Of a stretch of DNA of 64,000 bases, positions 36,239 through 48,521 are shown piece after piece; the first letter of the stretch is position 1; each line of letters starts with the position of its first letter. Origin of the DNA: Allodiplogaster sudhausi. Taxonomy: Eukaryota; Nematoda; Chromadorea; Rhabditida; Diplogasteridae. The stretch is from NCBI GenBank assembly GCA_945643635.1, contig CALZFC010000018.1, forward strand, positions 2,873,501 through 2,937,500. Direction: 5' to 3'. The notes beneath the pieces were generated by a model that saw only the letters and a list, made by a program, of their open reading frames with translations, made no database searches and had not been told where the DNA came from. Position numbers and translations under genes: made by a program.

Positions 36239-39200
36239 TAAGTGAGATAGAGAGAGAGAGAGTGAGAGTGAGTTAGTGAGTGAGATAGAGAGAGTGAGTG
36301 AGATAAAGAGAGAGAGAGAGAGAGAGAGAGTGAGTGAGTGAGATAGAGAGTGAGTGAGTGAGTGAGATAGAGAGAGAGTAACAAAAAATGAGAGAAGCGT
36401 ACAAGCAGAGAATAAAGGAAGAAGAAGCTAATATTTAGAGACGAATTGGCTTGTCAGAAGCAAAACACCGCCGAATGCGAGGGTGGGGTGCATGGAAAAC
36501 AAGCAAGCAACGGAAAATAGGATAGAGACAAACAGAGAAAGAGGTGAGACACAGAGAGAGAGAGAGTGAGAGAGAGAGAAGGAGAGAGAGAGAGGAGGGT
36601 GGAGAGAGAAAGTGAGGGCACTGAAGAGTCACTGATGCGGGAATGAGCGTGAATGCGCCCTTGGTAACCGAGAGAGGGCGTGAGAGAGTAAGAGAGCGAG
36701 AGAAAAAGAGAGAGAAAAACAGAGACTAAGAGAGAGACAGTGTGGACTCCCACCGCGAAAATAGCCCCCCCCCCCCTCTTCCCGTTGTACGGAGAGAAGA
36801 AAGCGAAAATGCAGAATAAAAAATAAGCACTTAGAAATGGGAGAGGGGAAAGTAGAAAAACGAAACAAAGAATGAAGGAAGGATGCAGCAAGCTAGCAAA
36901 CGACACCAAAATCAGAAGACTGAGGGAGAATTGCAAGGAGGGCTACTTGTGATGATGCTGTCGGCAATTAGAGAAGCTGTTAAGAAATAGGCAAACATTT
37001 TGAATAATAGTAATATCAGCGTTATTAATATTTAATAACAATGATAATAATAAACAAAATAAACATAATGATATATTCAGAATTATCCACGAGATGGACA
37101 TCCAAGAGCCCGAGTTCACCTCCGAGCAAGTGCGGAGTGTGCTGTTCACGCAAGACGCCGGCAATCAGTGTAAGACATCATTCTCTGGTCAATATTCTTT
37201 CGTATCACAAACTTGAATTCTCGTCTTGTCTCGTATGGATTTTTGAGCTTAGTTCAAGAAAGATATTTGTAATGGGAACTATTAGGCATATATGTACATA
37301 TGTACAAGTACAAAAGATATGATGATGAAATATGTAGTAGTTTCTAATGAAATAAAAGTCGAAATAAATATATAAATAAATGAATTCCTTACAGTCCACA
37401 TCCTCTCGCGTACCGTGCAATCCATCTGCACGACGGGCTCGTTGGGCGGCGGCAGCTTCGACTACGATCAGACGTGGATTTGTGCGCTGTTAGCAAGCAA
37501 CAAAAAGACTGTCATAAAAAAAATCATTAATTACAGATAATCTTTTTTTTTCTTTGCAAAACAACATGTTCCCTCGTTGATCTTTCTTATTCATCTCTTA
37601 TATGATCGCCCTGGCACCCTCATTCTCTCTCTCTCTCCCTCTCATTTTTCTCTCTCTCTCTCCCTTTCTCTTTCTCTTTCTCTCTCTCTCTCTATCTCTT
37701 TCTCTCTCTTTCTCTTCCTCTCTCTTTTCTCTCTCTCTTTCTCTTTCTTTCTCTCTCTCTTTCTCTCTCTCTCCTCTTCAGTTGCATGCTGAACACGGTG
37801 CAGCACCGCCACGTCGCCATCGCTCGTCTCTCGCACCCGACCAACCTCGGGCGCACCATGCAAGATCTTCGATTTATCATCATTGTCATCGCGCCATCGA
37901 GAGCGGTCTGAATAACCTTTTTTTATTTTTAAAAATATTGTAGTGTTTGCATTTCATGTTATTGTTTACATTCGGAGAAAATATTTATAAGGAAACAATT
38001 TTAATTCTTTGGTTCGCCGGAATTTATGAATATTGACTTGCGGAAGTCTGGCTACAAGTTCAAACTTTTCTTGTAATAGAAAAAAAACGACGTATCATAT
38101 GCAATTTGCATCGAAAAGACGAGAATTACGCCAAATTTGGACGACTGGTCCTTGTCCACGCAAAAGAGTCATGAGAAAAAGAGAGACAGAGATGGACAGA
38201 TAGATAGGAAGAATGAGAGGGTTAGAGAGCGAGAGTGACCAGAGATTGAGAGATGAAGGCGAAGAGAAGGAGAAATAGAGAGTCCCGAAATCGGCTTTCT
38301 CACGCAGAAAATCAGAGTGCTATTGTTGCATATCTTCCCGGAAGCTAGATTAAGAATCTGCGAAAATGAAGGAAGAAAATCGAGAGATATATTCAACTTG
38401 TGGATCCTTGCTCGGTACTAGATTTCATGACAGTATCTTTTTTTTTATAAATTTGACCGAATGAAAAAGAACATGCTACCAAACAAAAAAGATGTCTCAT
38501 TTACATACCTATCATAGAACTATCTATTGCACATGTATAGTTATTATTATTAAGACATTATTATTTACCATGAATTCTAATTCTAGGATCTTTAATTTAT
38601 AATTTCTTCTTCTTTTGCTTTCTTCTAAAACGTGTAACTCTTCTTCAGAAAGGAACAAAGACGGCGCTTGAAACGACGCGAACATTCGCGACTCTCTTTG
38701 CCGACATGGACATTCGACAACGACTCGTCATGGCGCAGACCGTCGAGCAGTTCCGGTACGAGGCCATTTTGTGACCCCAATCAATAAATCAATAAAATGA
38801 AAATTACAGTATCCTTTACTAGTTACTAGCAGTTCTTCTTGGCCCATATAGATAAACAGTAAATAAATAAAAAATAATATCAAAATAGCCTCTTTTTAGT
38901 GCCACCCTGTTGGCGGCCGCAAAGGAGCTGGCCATGGACCAGAACCAGTGGCGAGAGCGGAAGGCCTCCATTCATCTGTCGCAGGCCAAAGAACAAATCG
39001 TGCGCTTCATTTCATTTTTGCTCTCCTTCATAACAATGTAATAAAGTCATTTTTAATATTCATAAATATATTTATTATTTGCATTACCGCATTTTCCCCT
39101 CTATGCCTGATGGTGAGTAAATGCTGCAATAGAAATATTAAAATATACTCTTTTAAGAAAAACTTTATTAAGAAGACCCCAGACCCCTTTGATCTCTCAG

Positions 39201-41283
39201 TTCGGCCCGAATAAGTGGTATCCGTTCCGTGGCCTGAGGGATGAGTTGATTCGTCGTTCTCGCCATTATCTCTCTGACTATCTCGATGGCATGCGAGGAC
39301 ATCGCACTCTCCAGAAACTGTTCAGCACTGTACGTTTTGGTCATATTCATTTTCTACTTACTGCAACTACTGTTATTGATTTCTTTTTAAAATTTTCTAA
39401 TAAAGTCGAAGGCATCGCTCAATTGCTCAGGTCGTCTTCCTCTACTTTGCGTGTTTGCTACCAGCGATTGCTTTTGGCGTCTTGAACGACGACAACACAG
39501 GCGGCGCTATTAGTAATGAACAAGCATATTGAATTTATTTAAATATATACTTTCCTAAAATATTTGTATTCAAATAATATGTTCATATATGTATGTGCAT
39601 ATTTTTTAATGGAAAAAGAAAATAAAAAAAATGTTGTTCTTAAGATGTTCGAAAGATGATCTTCGCTCAGTCGATCGGCGGCATCTTCTTCTCCATTTTT
39701 GGCGGCCAGCCAATGATAGTGCTCCTCACGACAGTGCCTTTAGCAATCTATATAAAGGGTTAGTCTCTCTCTGTCTCCCTCTCTCTCTCTCATTGTCTCT
39801 CTCTCTCTCTTGCTATCGCAATTCCTCTCTTTCACGCCCCTATCTCTATGTATATTACACTCTCTATCTGCTTCCTCTACTTTTCACTCCGTTCAGTCTT
39901 CTACCATGTTGTGATTCATGATAGTTGTGAATTACACACCCATGAAATTTCAAGTCTATTTTCGGTGTGTCACCACATATTTCCGGTGTATTCTCAGTGA
40001 TCTACAAGATATCGCAAGAACTCGGCTATGACTTCTACGCGATGTACGCCTGTGTCGGCCTTTTCTGCTCCATGTTTCTCGTTCTCTATGCAGCAACCGA
40101 GATGTGCAGCCTCATGAAGATGGCCACGAGGTCTAGTTTTTATTTTAAGTTTATTTATTTTTAAGTCCTACGTTTCCTTCTTTAGAGTATTATACAAGTT
40201 ATTCTATCATTTCAAGCATCTATTTATTTTAAAATCCAAAACCATATTCACATACATTGAGAATGTTTACAGATCGGCCGAAGAGATGTTCTCACTCTTC
40301 ATTGCGATCGCGTTCACGGTCGAAAGTATACGAGCGATTCATACGAGTCTGTTTTCTCTCTCGATTTATTGACTAATCGATTGGATTAAAATCTCTTGAA
40401 AAGTATAAAAAGAACATTTGGCGGAAGCAGCGATTAAATGATAGCTTATGGAAATCCGTTTAATCTTATTCCAGGCTTCAAGAACAACTACCACGGTTGT
40501 CCACCAGAACCTGAGAGCGCTCACAATACGACAAGCGGCAATTTTTCGCTAGATCCAGTGAGTAGATATTCTATTATTTTAGCAATTCAGTTTGATGAAG
40601 CATCTGATGCATGTATCTATGTATGTATGTATGTACGCATTGTACAACAAAAGGTTATGGATAATGTTTTCTTCTTTGATTTTATTTATCTTTGTTAAAG
40701 GTACGAAAAAAACCTCGCTTGCATTCCCGCCTTTTACCTAACACAAGCGCGGGGGAACATGTGATAGAGAGAGGCAAAAGTCATGAAAATTAAGGCTTAA
40801 ATATGAACTGCTTAGCAATAAGATAATGAATTCTAGGAGCGACGCAAGCGCGAGTGCCATCGAGACACGAGCATCCTCTACGTGCTGCTCATGCTCGGCA
40901 CACTCTGGCTCGGCCTCTTCCTCTACAACTTTCGCAAGACGCCCTATCTCACGAGGTAGCAAATCAATCCATATCTGACAACCGATTGTTTCCCGCCAAA
41001 TTGCATCATCCTGTAAATGCGAAATAAACAGCAAATGCTTCCAAATGGTAACAAACATAAAAGAACCGCCAAGTTCAGTTCCCCTACCGTAGCATAATTT
41101 TCGAACCTTTTCCAGGTCCCGTCGCGAATGGCTCGCCGACTACGCGCTGCCCGCCTCCGTGCTGCTCATGTCGTTCGCCGGCGCGTACTTGTTCTCCGAG
41201 ATTGAGAGTCTGTAGTTTTCGTCATATTTATCTATCTCGTCCTCTCGCCCCCTCTTTCTCTCTTTGCACTGTCTATTTCTCAC

Positions 41284-41317
<34 letters not shown>

Positions 41318-43113
41318 CAGAGAACATGTTCGAGATCAGAGCGGACATCCCCCTCTTTGCGGTTGCCGACCTGCGTTCTCTGCCGTGGCAAGGCTACTTT
41401 GTCTGCTTACTCCTCGGGTATGATTGATTAATTTTTATTTAATAAAAAATTTTCTTTTTGAATTATTTTAATTGATGAATGCAAGTTAATCATCATAAAT
41501 ACTTTTCGACTCACTGAGATTCACAAAACATTTTCAGCTTTTCGCTGTCCTTTCTCTTCTTTATGGACCAAAACATCACTTCAGCCATCGTCAACAATCC
41601 GCAGAATAAGTTAGAATTGCTTTAATATGCTTATAAACTTGCATACCTACATTTGTATAAATCGTGGATTAGCTGTTATGGTTTGGAAAAAAAAATTCGT
41701 CATATTATTAGAATGATAAATTAAAAGGTTCTAGTTTGATCTACGCTTCGCTATAGAAGTGAAGTCTTCCTTGTTGCAGCCTGAAGAAAGGCCAAGCGCA
41801 GAATCTCGACCTCTTCGTCGTGGCCATCCTCAACGTCTTCCTTTCGCTCTTCGGCCTTCCGTGGATGCACGGCGCCCTACCGCATTCGCCACTCCATCTA
41901 AGAGCACTCGCAGATGTCGAAGAGAGAGTCTCGCAGGGACATGTTCATGAAGTGTTAGTGGAGAGGGGAGAAAGAGAGAGAGAGAGAGAGAGAGAGACTA
42001 GAAGCGGAGGAAGAGGGTGAGAAAGAGAGAGTGTCTGTGTCAGAAAGAGGAAAGATATATAGAAAGAGCGTGAGAGCGTTGGAAGGGACAGAAAGACATG
42101 GAGTACCAGTCAAAAGGTTAAAAAAAGTGATTGCATACAATTTCCTTTCAGAATCATGAACGTGCGCGAGACGAGACTCGCTTCATTATTAGCTCATATT
42201 CTCATTCTTCTCTCCGCCTTCTATCTCCTTCCATACCCTCTCAGGTTTGCATTGCTATCTTTAGCTTACGACTTCAATACTGTACTTTGCAATGTTGTGT
42301 TTCCTTTTTTAATGTCTGTTACGTCTTGAATTTGTTTTATGTAATGAGAAAATTAACAGAATGTTTTAAAAACCTTAAAATGAGGAAATAAATAAATACA
42401 CACCGTCAAGATGGATTCCGACATCTGTGCTGCACGGCCTCTTCCTCTACATGGCACTGACGTCACTGACGGGCAACGAGATGTTTGAGCGGCTCTTGTT
42501 ACTCATCACGGAGCAGGTACTAACATTATATATATAATATTTAAAAATTGCTATATTATTAAGTATTTAAATGACTTTAATTTAAGTACATATATAAAGA
42601 AAAATAAATGAATAATAACATGAAGCTTAATTCTGCGAATGATTCTTGCTGCATTTAGCAAGCGTACCCGCCGACTCACTACATCCGAAAGGTGCCGCAG
42701 AGAAAGGTAAGTGCATGTACTTTTCGTTCGAATCGATAACCAATCGATAATCAATCGATAGCAGTCAATGTCCATAACGAATGGCCATGTCCAGGTGCAC
42801 CTGTTCACGGCGTGCCAACTGCTGCAGCTGATCATTCTGTGTGCCTTCGGCTTCTCTCCGTATCCCTTCATCGAGATGGTCTTTCCGATCGTCTGTTTCT
42901 TCTTCTTGCCAATACGGTCATTATAATTTTTTTATATTCATTTGTTATTGCTCTATAAATATTTATAAATTTAAAAAAGAATGCATAGAGTATGTAAAAA
43001 GCGTACGTATAAGAAATAAAGACCAAAATATGTTTTTGTCTCTCTCTAGACACACCTTAATTCCGCGCCTTATCGACTACAAGTATCTCGACGCTTTGGA
43101 CGGTCGCCACTGA
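25179..43113 (+). CDS. SLC4A11/Bor1-like membrane transporter with long N-terminal extension
   Basis: This is a solute carrier 4 protein of the SLC4A11 branch (electrogenic H+/OH-, NH3 and possibly borate-related transport in the plasma membrane of characterised members). I can chain 26 exons in phase: 25179-25980, 29140-29159, 29317-30376, 32426-32501, 32805-32891, 37081-37169, 37395-37488, 37782-37905, 38649-38755, 38900-38999, 39201-39329, 39431-39512, 39645-39758, 39998-40130, 40273-40346, 40475-40557, 40837-40955, 41116-41207, 41321-41417, 41538-41609, 41780-41953, 42152-42244, 42411-42516, 42659-42706, 42795-42916 and 43050-43113 (TGA). That gives about 1386 aa, against about 890 for human SLC4A11. 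Exons from 32426 on follow the family closely: cytoplasmic domain ([19 protein letters not shown]), then the membrane domain with [50 protein letters not shown] and a C-terminus at [14 protein letters not shown]. The first three exons add about 620 low-complexity, GC-rich residues with acidic (EFEDDD) and RRxS-type segments. Their attachment rests on phase and is less certain than the rest. Introns are full of GA/CT repeat. Confidence 0.9.
25981..29139. repeat. Intron of the transporter gene, repeat-rich
   Basis: The intron holds AT-rich unique DNA (26030-26480 and 27500-28020). GA tracts lie at about 26515-26690, 26820-26890, 27245-27360, 28065-28110, 28300-28440 and 28905-29000. CT tracts lie at about 27040-27110 and 28620-28755. 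A possible extra in-phase acidic exon starts at 27203 (AAG acceptor, then [10 protein letters not shown]) but its donor is unclear, so I left it out. Confidence 0.6.
29140..29159 (+). CDS. Proposed 20-base micro-exon of the transporter gene
   Basis: A GCTCTAG acceptor precedes 20 bases that read D-EEADND when joined in phase 1 to the exon ending at 25980. They end at GAC|GTGGAG in phase 0, as the acceptor at 29317 requires. It continues the acidic run EFEDDD before the basic KKRAANRRR of the next exon. The donor is weak. Skipping it would shift the frame, so either it or another exon must be present. Confidence 0.35.
30377..32425. repeat. Intron of the transporter gene
   Basis: The intron holds many GA tracts (about 30410-30450, 30775-30830, 31010-31110, 31270-31320, 31400-31445 and 32345-32410) and AT-rich unique DNA. 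An 85-codon open frame at 31938-32192 includes a G-rich patch (31990-32090). It has no recognisable domain and no clear splice signals, and I do not call it a gene. Confidence 0.6.
32892..37080. repeat. 4.2-kb intron of the transporter gene
   Basis: The flanking exons join in phase across this interval (codon AA|A) and the protein alignment is continuous, so no coding is expected in it. It holds CT tracts (33120-33215, 33430-33520, 33630-33695, 34855-35120 and 35800-35880) and GA tracts (33860-33930, 34040-34205, 34510-34555, 34690-34745, 35435-35485, 36055-36380, 36540-36610 and 36670-36740). Confidence 0.75.
36017..36232 (+). repeat. Tandem duplication of about 107 bp
   Basis: The unique segment CAAAATGAATAGACGCACTT... 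with its following GA tract occurs at about 36017 and again at about 36124 with essentially no change. It looks like a recent slippage or unequal exchange in the intron. The GA tract itself then continues with (GAGT)n variants to 36380. Confidence 0.85.
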
Positions 43114-44112
43114 AGAAAAGAGAGCGACAATCGACCGAATTGGAAGGAAATCAAGCGGTAGATCAATCGTGGCAATCCGGAATCTTCCAACTTGTGATAT
43201 GCGATGTCAAAGAAGAGTGTAGCAAAAGCATTAAAACGATAATAATTATTTTGCCAACGATTAAATATATTGATTGATTCATGAGCAGCTTTTTACTTTT
43301 TCTTTAAATGAATAACAGTCAGCTATTTTAATAATATCCCGGTGGTTTTCCATGCTCCCTGGCATCCCTTCGAGTTCAAATGGCCAAACCCTTCCTCTAT
43401 CAGATAACGACGTTCTTCAAAAGCCAGCTTGTAATAAATTAAAATGCTTGTTGATGCCGATTTCCATTGCCTTTTTATTGTAAGAAAAGGAATTAATAAT
43501 TTCCGCCGAGAGCGATTGTCATGACATTGAGGAATTGAGCAGTTTGCCTTTTTCTCTCTCTCTCTCAATTCTGTCTCTTTTACTTTGTTCGTTTGCTCAT
43601 AACTTGTATGATACATATTGCACTCGCACTCTCTACACGAAATTCTCTCACTTTCTCTCTTTCCCCGTGCTATTCCCAAGCTCTGCAGTCTTGTTGAAAG
43701 AATGCATTTTTGTTAGTCAAACCATCCCTTATCATCCCTAGTCTCCTTTCCTCTCCCCTTCTTTTTTGTTTCTCTTTAAGCTACAGTGTGCACGACTGGA
43801 AACGGGTGTCGACTTCTCTGACTAGTCTTTTCGAAAAAGTGCTTTTCGGATATAGAATAGATGGTATATACATATATAGTATTTTAACCTTTCTTATGAC
43901 CTTGTGAATTCTGTAAAGAAAACACTAATGTTCTCATCAGATGTAATTCAGAGGCCATTACTAACTATGTTATTATGCACAAGAATTCGTTGCCACACAG
44001 TCCTCTAAACGGGCTTTTCGTAGTCGGACTAGTTAGTATTCCGACTTTTCTAGTCACCCTGTGAAGAGAGGCAAGGCCAAGCTCCCTGTCAATGTCTCCA
44101 AGGTTTTTCATT

Positions 44113-44150
<38 letters not shown>

Positions 44151-44285
44151 TCTCTATCCCTGTTCCTGTATGTTCCCGAATACGCATTATTCCCAGAACG
44201 GCGTTGTGCAATTACTTTACTCGTCCCTCAGAATCTCTTGTCTCTAGTCGTCTGAATCTCTCTTCTGCTTTAGCCATGCCATACT

Positions 44286-44330
<45 letters not shown>

Positions 44331-44478
44331 CTGTCGCCCTCTTCGCTCCACGCAATACATTGCCGTTTTTGCTTCTATTTTTTTGGTTTGTTGCCCAAAC
44401 TGTTTTTTTCTTGTCTAGGAAGAGAGCTCTCTTCACACCTCCGGTTCTTTTTGCTCATATGTATTGTAAGAGAGATAA
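43114..44478. other. 3' flank of the transporter gene and intergenic DNA
   Basis: ATTAAA hexamers at about 43230 and 43260 could serve as polyadenylation signals for the upstream gene. The rest is AT-rich unique DNA with two short CT tracts (44115-44155 and 44291-44328). A long minus-strand frame at 43323-43679 has no recognisable domain and I do not call it. Confidence 0.5.
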
Positions 44479-44570
44479 ATGTCTGACGAGCAGTCGATAC
44501 TCGGTGCAAAAATTATGAATTTCGACATGGAACAAACTAGAAGAATCAAGAACATACTGCTGATCACCCG
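44479..44570 (+). CDS. Candidate first coding exon, unknown protein
   Basis: An ATG at 44479 opens 30 codons of ordinary composition (MSDEQSILGAKIMNFDMEQT... ending NILLITR). They end at a good donor, CCCG|GTGAGC, in phase 2. The nearest acceptor (GTCAG at 44620) would need phase 1 to read the open frame beyond, and in phase 2 it meets TGA after two codons. So the partner exon is not the obvious one. I do not recognise the family. Confidence 0.4.
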
Positions 44571-44620
44571 GTGAGCAGCGGTATGCTTCCTTCGGGATTG
44601 TCTCAATTTTTTGCCGTCAG

Positions 44621-45063
44621 ATTCATTTGAAATTAAACCACCATCTAAGAAGAAGAAAAAAGACTTTCAGTCTCAGCAGTTACATAACACATCTGCTGCG
44701 AGCCCGGGCTTCGCGGCGGCTCCTCCACTCGCCCCGTCCACTCCGACTTTAGCAACACCCACACCGACTTTAGCCCCGCCCACCCCGACTTTAGCCTCGC
44801 CACGGCCGCAGATGGCACACTTTCGCATCACTGCTCTGCCCATCGACCTGGCCAAGCCGGCCGAGCCCGCCAGCGCCCCTGCCCATGCCACACCCAATGC
44901 CACATTGTCCCAATCCTCGACTCCCCAGTCCTTTTGTATGTATAAAATGGTGTTTGTGATGTGTTCCAAGGACGCAGTTGAAAAAGAAGGAAGAAAGAAT
45001 GTGCTGATGAAAATGCACGGGGATCAATGTCATGGAAGTCATTTCGTCGAATTGGTCTATTAA
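44621..45063 (+). CDS. Candidate Pro/Ala-rich terminal exon, unknown protein
   Basis: After a polypyrimidine tract ending in GTCAG, an open frame runs to TAA at 45061. It starts with a Lys-rich stretch (EIKPPSKKKKKDF), then has imperfect repeats of the type PTLA(T/P/S)P, then PQMAHFRITALPIDLAKP. The GC-rich repeated core is unlike the flanking AT-rich DNA. It is entered in phase 1, so its upstream exon is not the one at 44479 unless something lies between. It ends 141 bases from the elongin B stop on the other strand. No family is recognised. Confidence 0.35.
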
Positions 45064-45108
45064 GATTTGGCAAAAAAACATCCCGAACACCTATGCGGTT
45101 TCTCCGGA

Positions 45109-45114
45109 TTTATT
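45109..45114 (-). terminator. Polyadenylation signal AATAAA (minus)
   Basis: The hexamer lies about 90 bases downstream of the elongin B-like stop codon on the minus strand, which is a normal spacing for its 3' end. Confidence 0.55.
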
Positions 45115-45204
45115 GAGAACGAATAAATTGACCATGAGCACAAATCATGAATAATTAACTGTTGCGAAGTGTGAAATAATGTGGTGCGAAATAATGTCCT
45201 TGGC

Positions 45205-46014
45205 CTAGATGCCTGCAGCCGCACTAGTGCCGGCCTTTCCCTTCTCCTCCTCCCTAGCCTTCTTCTCCCTCTCGGCCACGACCTCCTGGAATGCCGCGGG
45301 GAGGGGAGGCGGAGCGGAGAGGGGCGCGATCTCTGGCTGCGACTCGCCCTGAAAAGAAACAATCAAAGTTGTACGCGGAGACATAAAATGTTGCACAATT
45401 TTAAAGAAGAAGAAGAAGAACGAACAGGGAAGAGCAGCGAGAGAATGGCGGGCGCGCACTCGTTGGCGTTCTCGTGGTTAAATCCGCCGTACGCAAAAGT
45501 CACGTTCTCATTCAGCTGCAATTTCACTTGGAATTTTAAGAATTTAATAATGCTAAAATATTGTATCTGTAATGCAAACCTTTTGCCATTTGTCGTCTTT
45601 CTGCGGAGCCTTGAAAGTCTCCGTACGGACGAAAGAAGCTCCAGACAGATCAACCTAGAGGAAACAGAGATACTATGAAGGAGCTCGGATAGGAAAACTG
45701 GAGACTTATCATCGCTCGTTTGATCGTATTACATCATTTAATGGAGAAAGGGTCATAGAAGTGTAGAAGATAGTTTGTGTTGCTGACCTCGGGGAGAAGG
45801 GCCTCCAGTTCAGTGCGCATGTCACTGATGAGAGTGGAATCGAGGGCCTCGTAGAAGACGTGCTTCTTCTTCCAGACGATCTCGACGAACACTTCCTGAA
45901 AAATAAATAAATAATGACAAAACTAAAATAGATTTTGACAGATTGAAAAGTATTGAAAAGAAGTAAAAGCGGCCATTAACTGACCGTGGGAGCAGCGGGC
46001 GTGGCAGTTGCCAT
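45205..46014 (-). CDS. Elongin B-like protein (divergent)
   Basis: Elongin B is the ubiquitin-like partner of elongin C in VHL/SOCS-type cullin ubiquitin ligases and in the elongin complex. Five exons join in phase 0 throughout: 45985-46014 (start MATATPAAPT), 45788-45895, 45580-45654, 45426-45515 and 45205-45348 (TAG), giving 148 aa. The order of elements matches the family. A first beta strand (EVFVEIVWKKKHVFYEA) is followed by a helix (LISDMRTELEALLPE), the KDDKWQKLNENVTFAYGG segment corresponding to the family's KDDQLLDDGKTLGECGF, and a C-terminal P-L-S-x-P-P-x-L-P tail that parallels SSPPELPDVMK. A charged EREKKAREEEKGK tail extends beyond the usual end of 118 aa. The assignment rests on this pattern. 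Identity is low, so another ubiquitin-like protein is possible. Two nearby exons in the opposite orientation end close to its 3' end. Confidence 0.65.
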
Positions 46015-46498
46015 TTCTCTGGAAGTAACGAAGACGAGAAGCTGAAGCAAAGAAATGCTCATGAAAGCAGTCTGATTGCAGTTGGGAATATATATGTAAG
46101 TTAGGAACAATACGAAGGAGGATGCAATGGGTTGTGATAAGCCGCCCATAGTATACATATGTATATGTATATGGACATTATCAATAACATAAAGCATTCT
46201 AATAAATGAAATGCAGATGGAGGAGGACTTCTTAAGAAACGGAGGTCAAGTGAATGCGAAGGAAGAGTGAGGATGCAGCGCGCTTCTTGCCTTTTATACA
46301 AGCAGCACGGCCCCGACCACTTTCACTGCTCCCTCCTCCTGCTGCTAATTACATCTAACATTCTATTATGGCTTACCTTCTGTCATATCTCACAATTAAT
46401 GGTCGCACTTCACATGAATATCTTAGACAATTTTATATGCTTCTGTTCAACTTTGAATTTTGCCTTGTTAAGAACAAGTACAGCAGAAGAGTACAGAA

Positions 46499-46675
46499 AT
46501 GATTACTGCCCGCAATGCAGCTGACAAGGAGACACAGCGGTTGAAGAGGAAAGTAAAAATAAGTCCTCATAGGTATCTCTTAGAGATGCTCCTGGCCGGC
46601 GTCGAAAGTAAATACGCATCCAACGACCCTTTCTCCAGCAATCGCGATATCTTCGCGGTGCTAGAGTCTGATTAA
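46499..46675 (+). CDS. Small open frame, 58 aa, unknown
   Basis: An ATG at 46499 opens a single-exon frame ending in TAA at 46673-46675. It is rich in charged residues (MITARNAADKETQRLKRKVK then ISPHRYLLEMLLAGVESKYA) and looks like soluble protein rather than repeat. It starts 485 bases upstream of the elongin B start, in the opposite direction, so a shared promoter is possible. It could also be the last exon of a longer gene. No family is recognised. Confidence 0.35.
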   Translation: MITARNAADKETQRLKRKVKISPHRYLLEMLLAGVESKYASNDPFSSNRDIFAVLESD

Positions 46676-46818
46676 AAAAGACAGCAACTCGGATGGCATA
46701 GGATCTAAGCCAATGCGAAATGAATGAGTCAGAAGAAGATATTTTTGTTCGGATGTTTTATTCTTCCAACTTGTTCTCCAAATTTTTTGTATCGTTCCAT
46801 GAAAATAACAATATCCTC

Positions 46819-46858
<40 letters not shown>

Positions 46859-46937
46859 AGTGAGAGAGAGAGAAAGAGCGGGCGAGAGAGAGAGAGAAAT
46901 AGAGCAAGAGAGCGAGAGAGAGAGAGAGAGAAAGAGC

Positions 46938-46984
<47 letters not shown>

Positions 46985-47420
46985 CGAGAGAGCGAGAGAG
47001 CGAGAGAGAGAGAGTGCAAGAGAGAGATAAAGAGAGAGAGAGCGCGAGAAGTGTGTATGTTTGTATACTTCGAATGACTTCTCAATTGCGCCGGAATAGC
47101 CAGCTCAATGACAAAAAACAGCCTGAATTTCCTTCACAATCAGGACATCAGATTCATAATGTCAATCATTTGCACAATAAGTCAGGAGATGAACTTCGCT
47201 TAGTTATAAAATGGCCATGTGAGGTTACTTTTATGAAAAAGGGGCACCATGAAAAACATAACTCACAATCAGAAGAGCGCTTCGAAATCTCGACTCGAAA
47301 GCCTCATTTGAAGTTTAACGGAAAGATTTTGTTCTAGAAATCTGACTGTATTAATGTTGTAATAGAAAACCGCTCCCAAGCGGGATCAAACTCGAGTACT
47401 TTGAGAGAGAGCGAGAGAGC

Positions 47421-47456
<36 letters not shown>

Positions 47457-47889
47457 GAGCGAGCGAGAGAGACAGAGTGTGTGTGAGAGACAGAGGGAAA
47501 AAGATATGTTGATTTGTACGCTAAACATTGCAAGATCAAAGAGAGGACAAGGAAGACTATTCAGATAATTCTTTTGGCTGTGAAACCTTTATTTCTCTCT
47601 CTCTACCCCTCACTCTTTCTTCATTTCTTGCTCTCTATCTTCAATTCTTTCTCTCTTCCTTGGCATATACTTATCTTTCCCTCCCCCTTTCTCTCTTCTG
47701 TCGCTCGTTGTGTTCTTCTCATTTCTACAGCATGTCGATGAAGTACAAATTTAAAATGGTGGTAGCCACGAGGAATTGTCATGCTAATAGAGAAGATGGG
47801 AAATAAAGTGTTCGTTATAGAGCAAGATGTGCGCAGAGAGTAAAAGGGAAAGCTAAAAGGGGAAAGGGATAAGAGACACGGACAGAGAA

Positions 47890-47938
<49 letters not shown>

Positions 47939-47944
47939 GAGAGC

Positions 47945-47980
<36 letters not shown>

Positions 47981-48521
47981 GAGAGAGAGAGCGAGAGCGA
48001 GAGATATCCCATACTTTTCTCCGATCAATGCAAGTTTTAAACAATTAAAGCGTTTAATTCTGCTATTCTTTATAAGAATGATCCTGATCATATGCAAATA
48101 TATAGCTATATATAACATATATAGTGTAAATTTCACAGGCATGATGGTTATTTTAGTGTAGCTATGTTCTGGTGTTACAGTAAGAAGCGGCGAGATTTGG
48201 TATTTAGCACATTTGTGCTCAAGCCGTCCAATCAAACCGAAAAATTAGAACAAATTTCATTTTCGCGTTGTTGTTGTCGTGGTTTATAATCCATTTAAAG
48301 AATGGTATGGTTGTTACGGCTATTAGACCCGTATTGATAGACATTCCTATGCTTGTTCAGTTCTGGCCATGTAAGTTTTTAAAACGTCAGGGAAGCATGA
48401 AAATAACAACTCTTTACCAGAGCACCTGTGTGTTGAATTTCGTTTTGTTATGCTTATTTATTCAAACTCGCTAATAAATGGGCCTTTTAGCCTAATAATG
48501 TGGCTTTTCCTTCCAGCACTA
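46676..48521. repeat. Intergenic region with GA tracts
   Basis: Long GA tracts with GAGC interruptions lie at 46821-47045, 47401-47475 and 47885-48003. Unique AT-rich DNA lies between them. A plus-strand frame at 47074-47337 (87 codons, starting MTSQLRRNSQLNDKKQ) is non-repetitive but has no recognisable domain or splice context. A sequence near 47379-47402 reads on the minus strand like a degenerate B-box (GAGTTTGATCCCGC). Confidence 0.55.

Noticed and set aside
44479..45063. Joining the two candidate exons 44479-44570 and 44621-45063 as one simple gene
   Set aside because: The phases do not match: phase 2 leaving the first exon meets TGA after two codons in the second.
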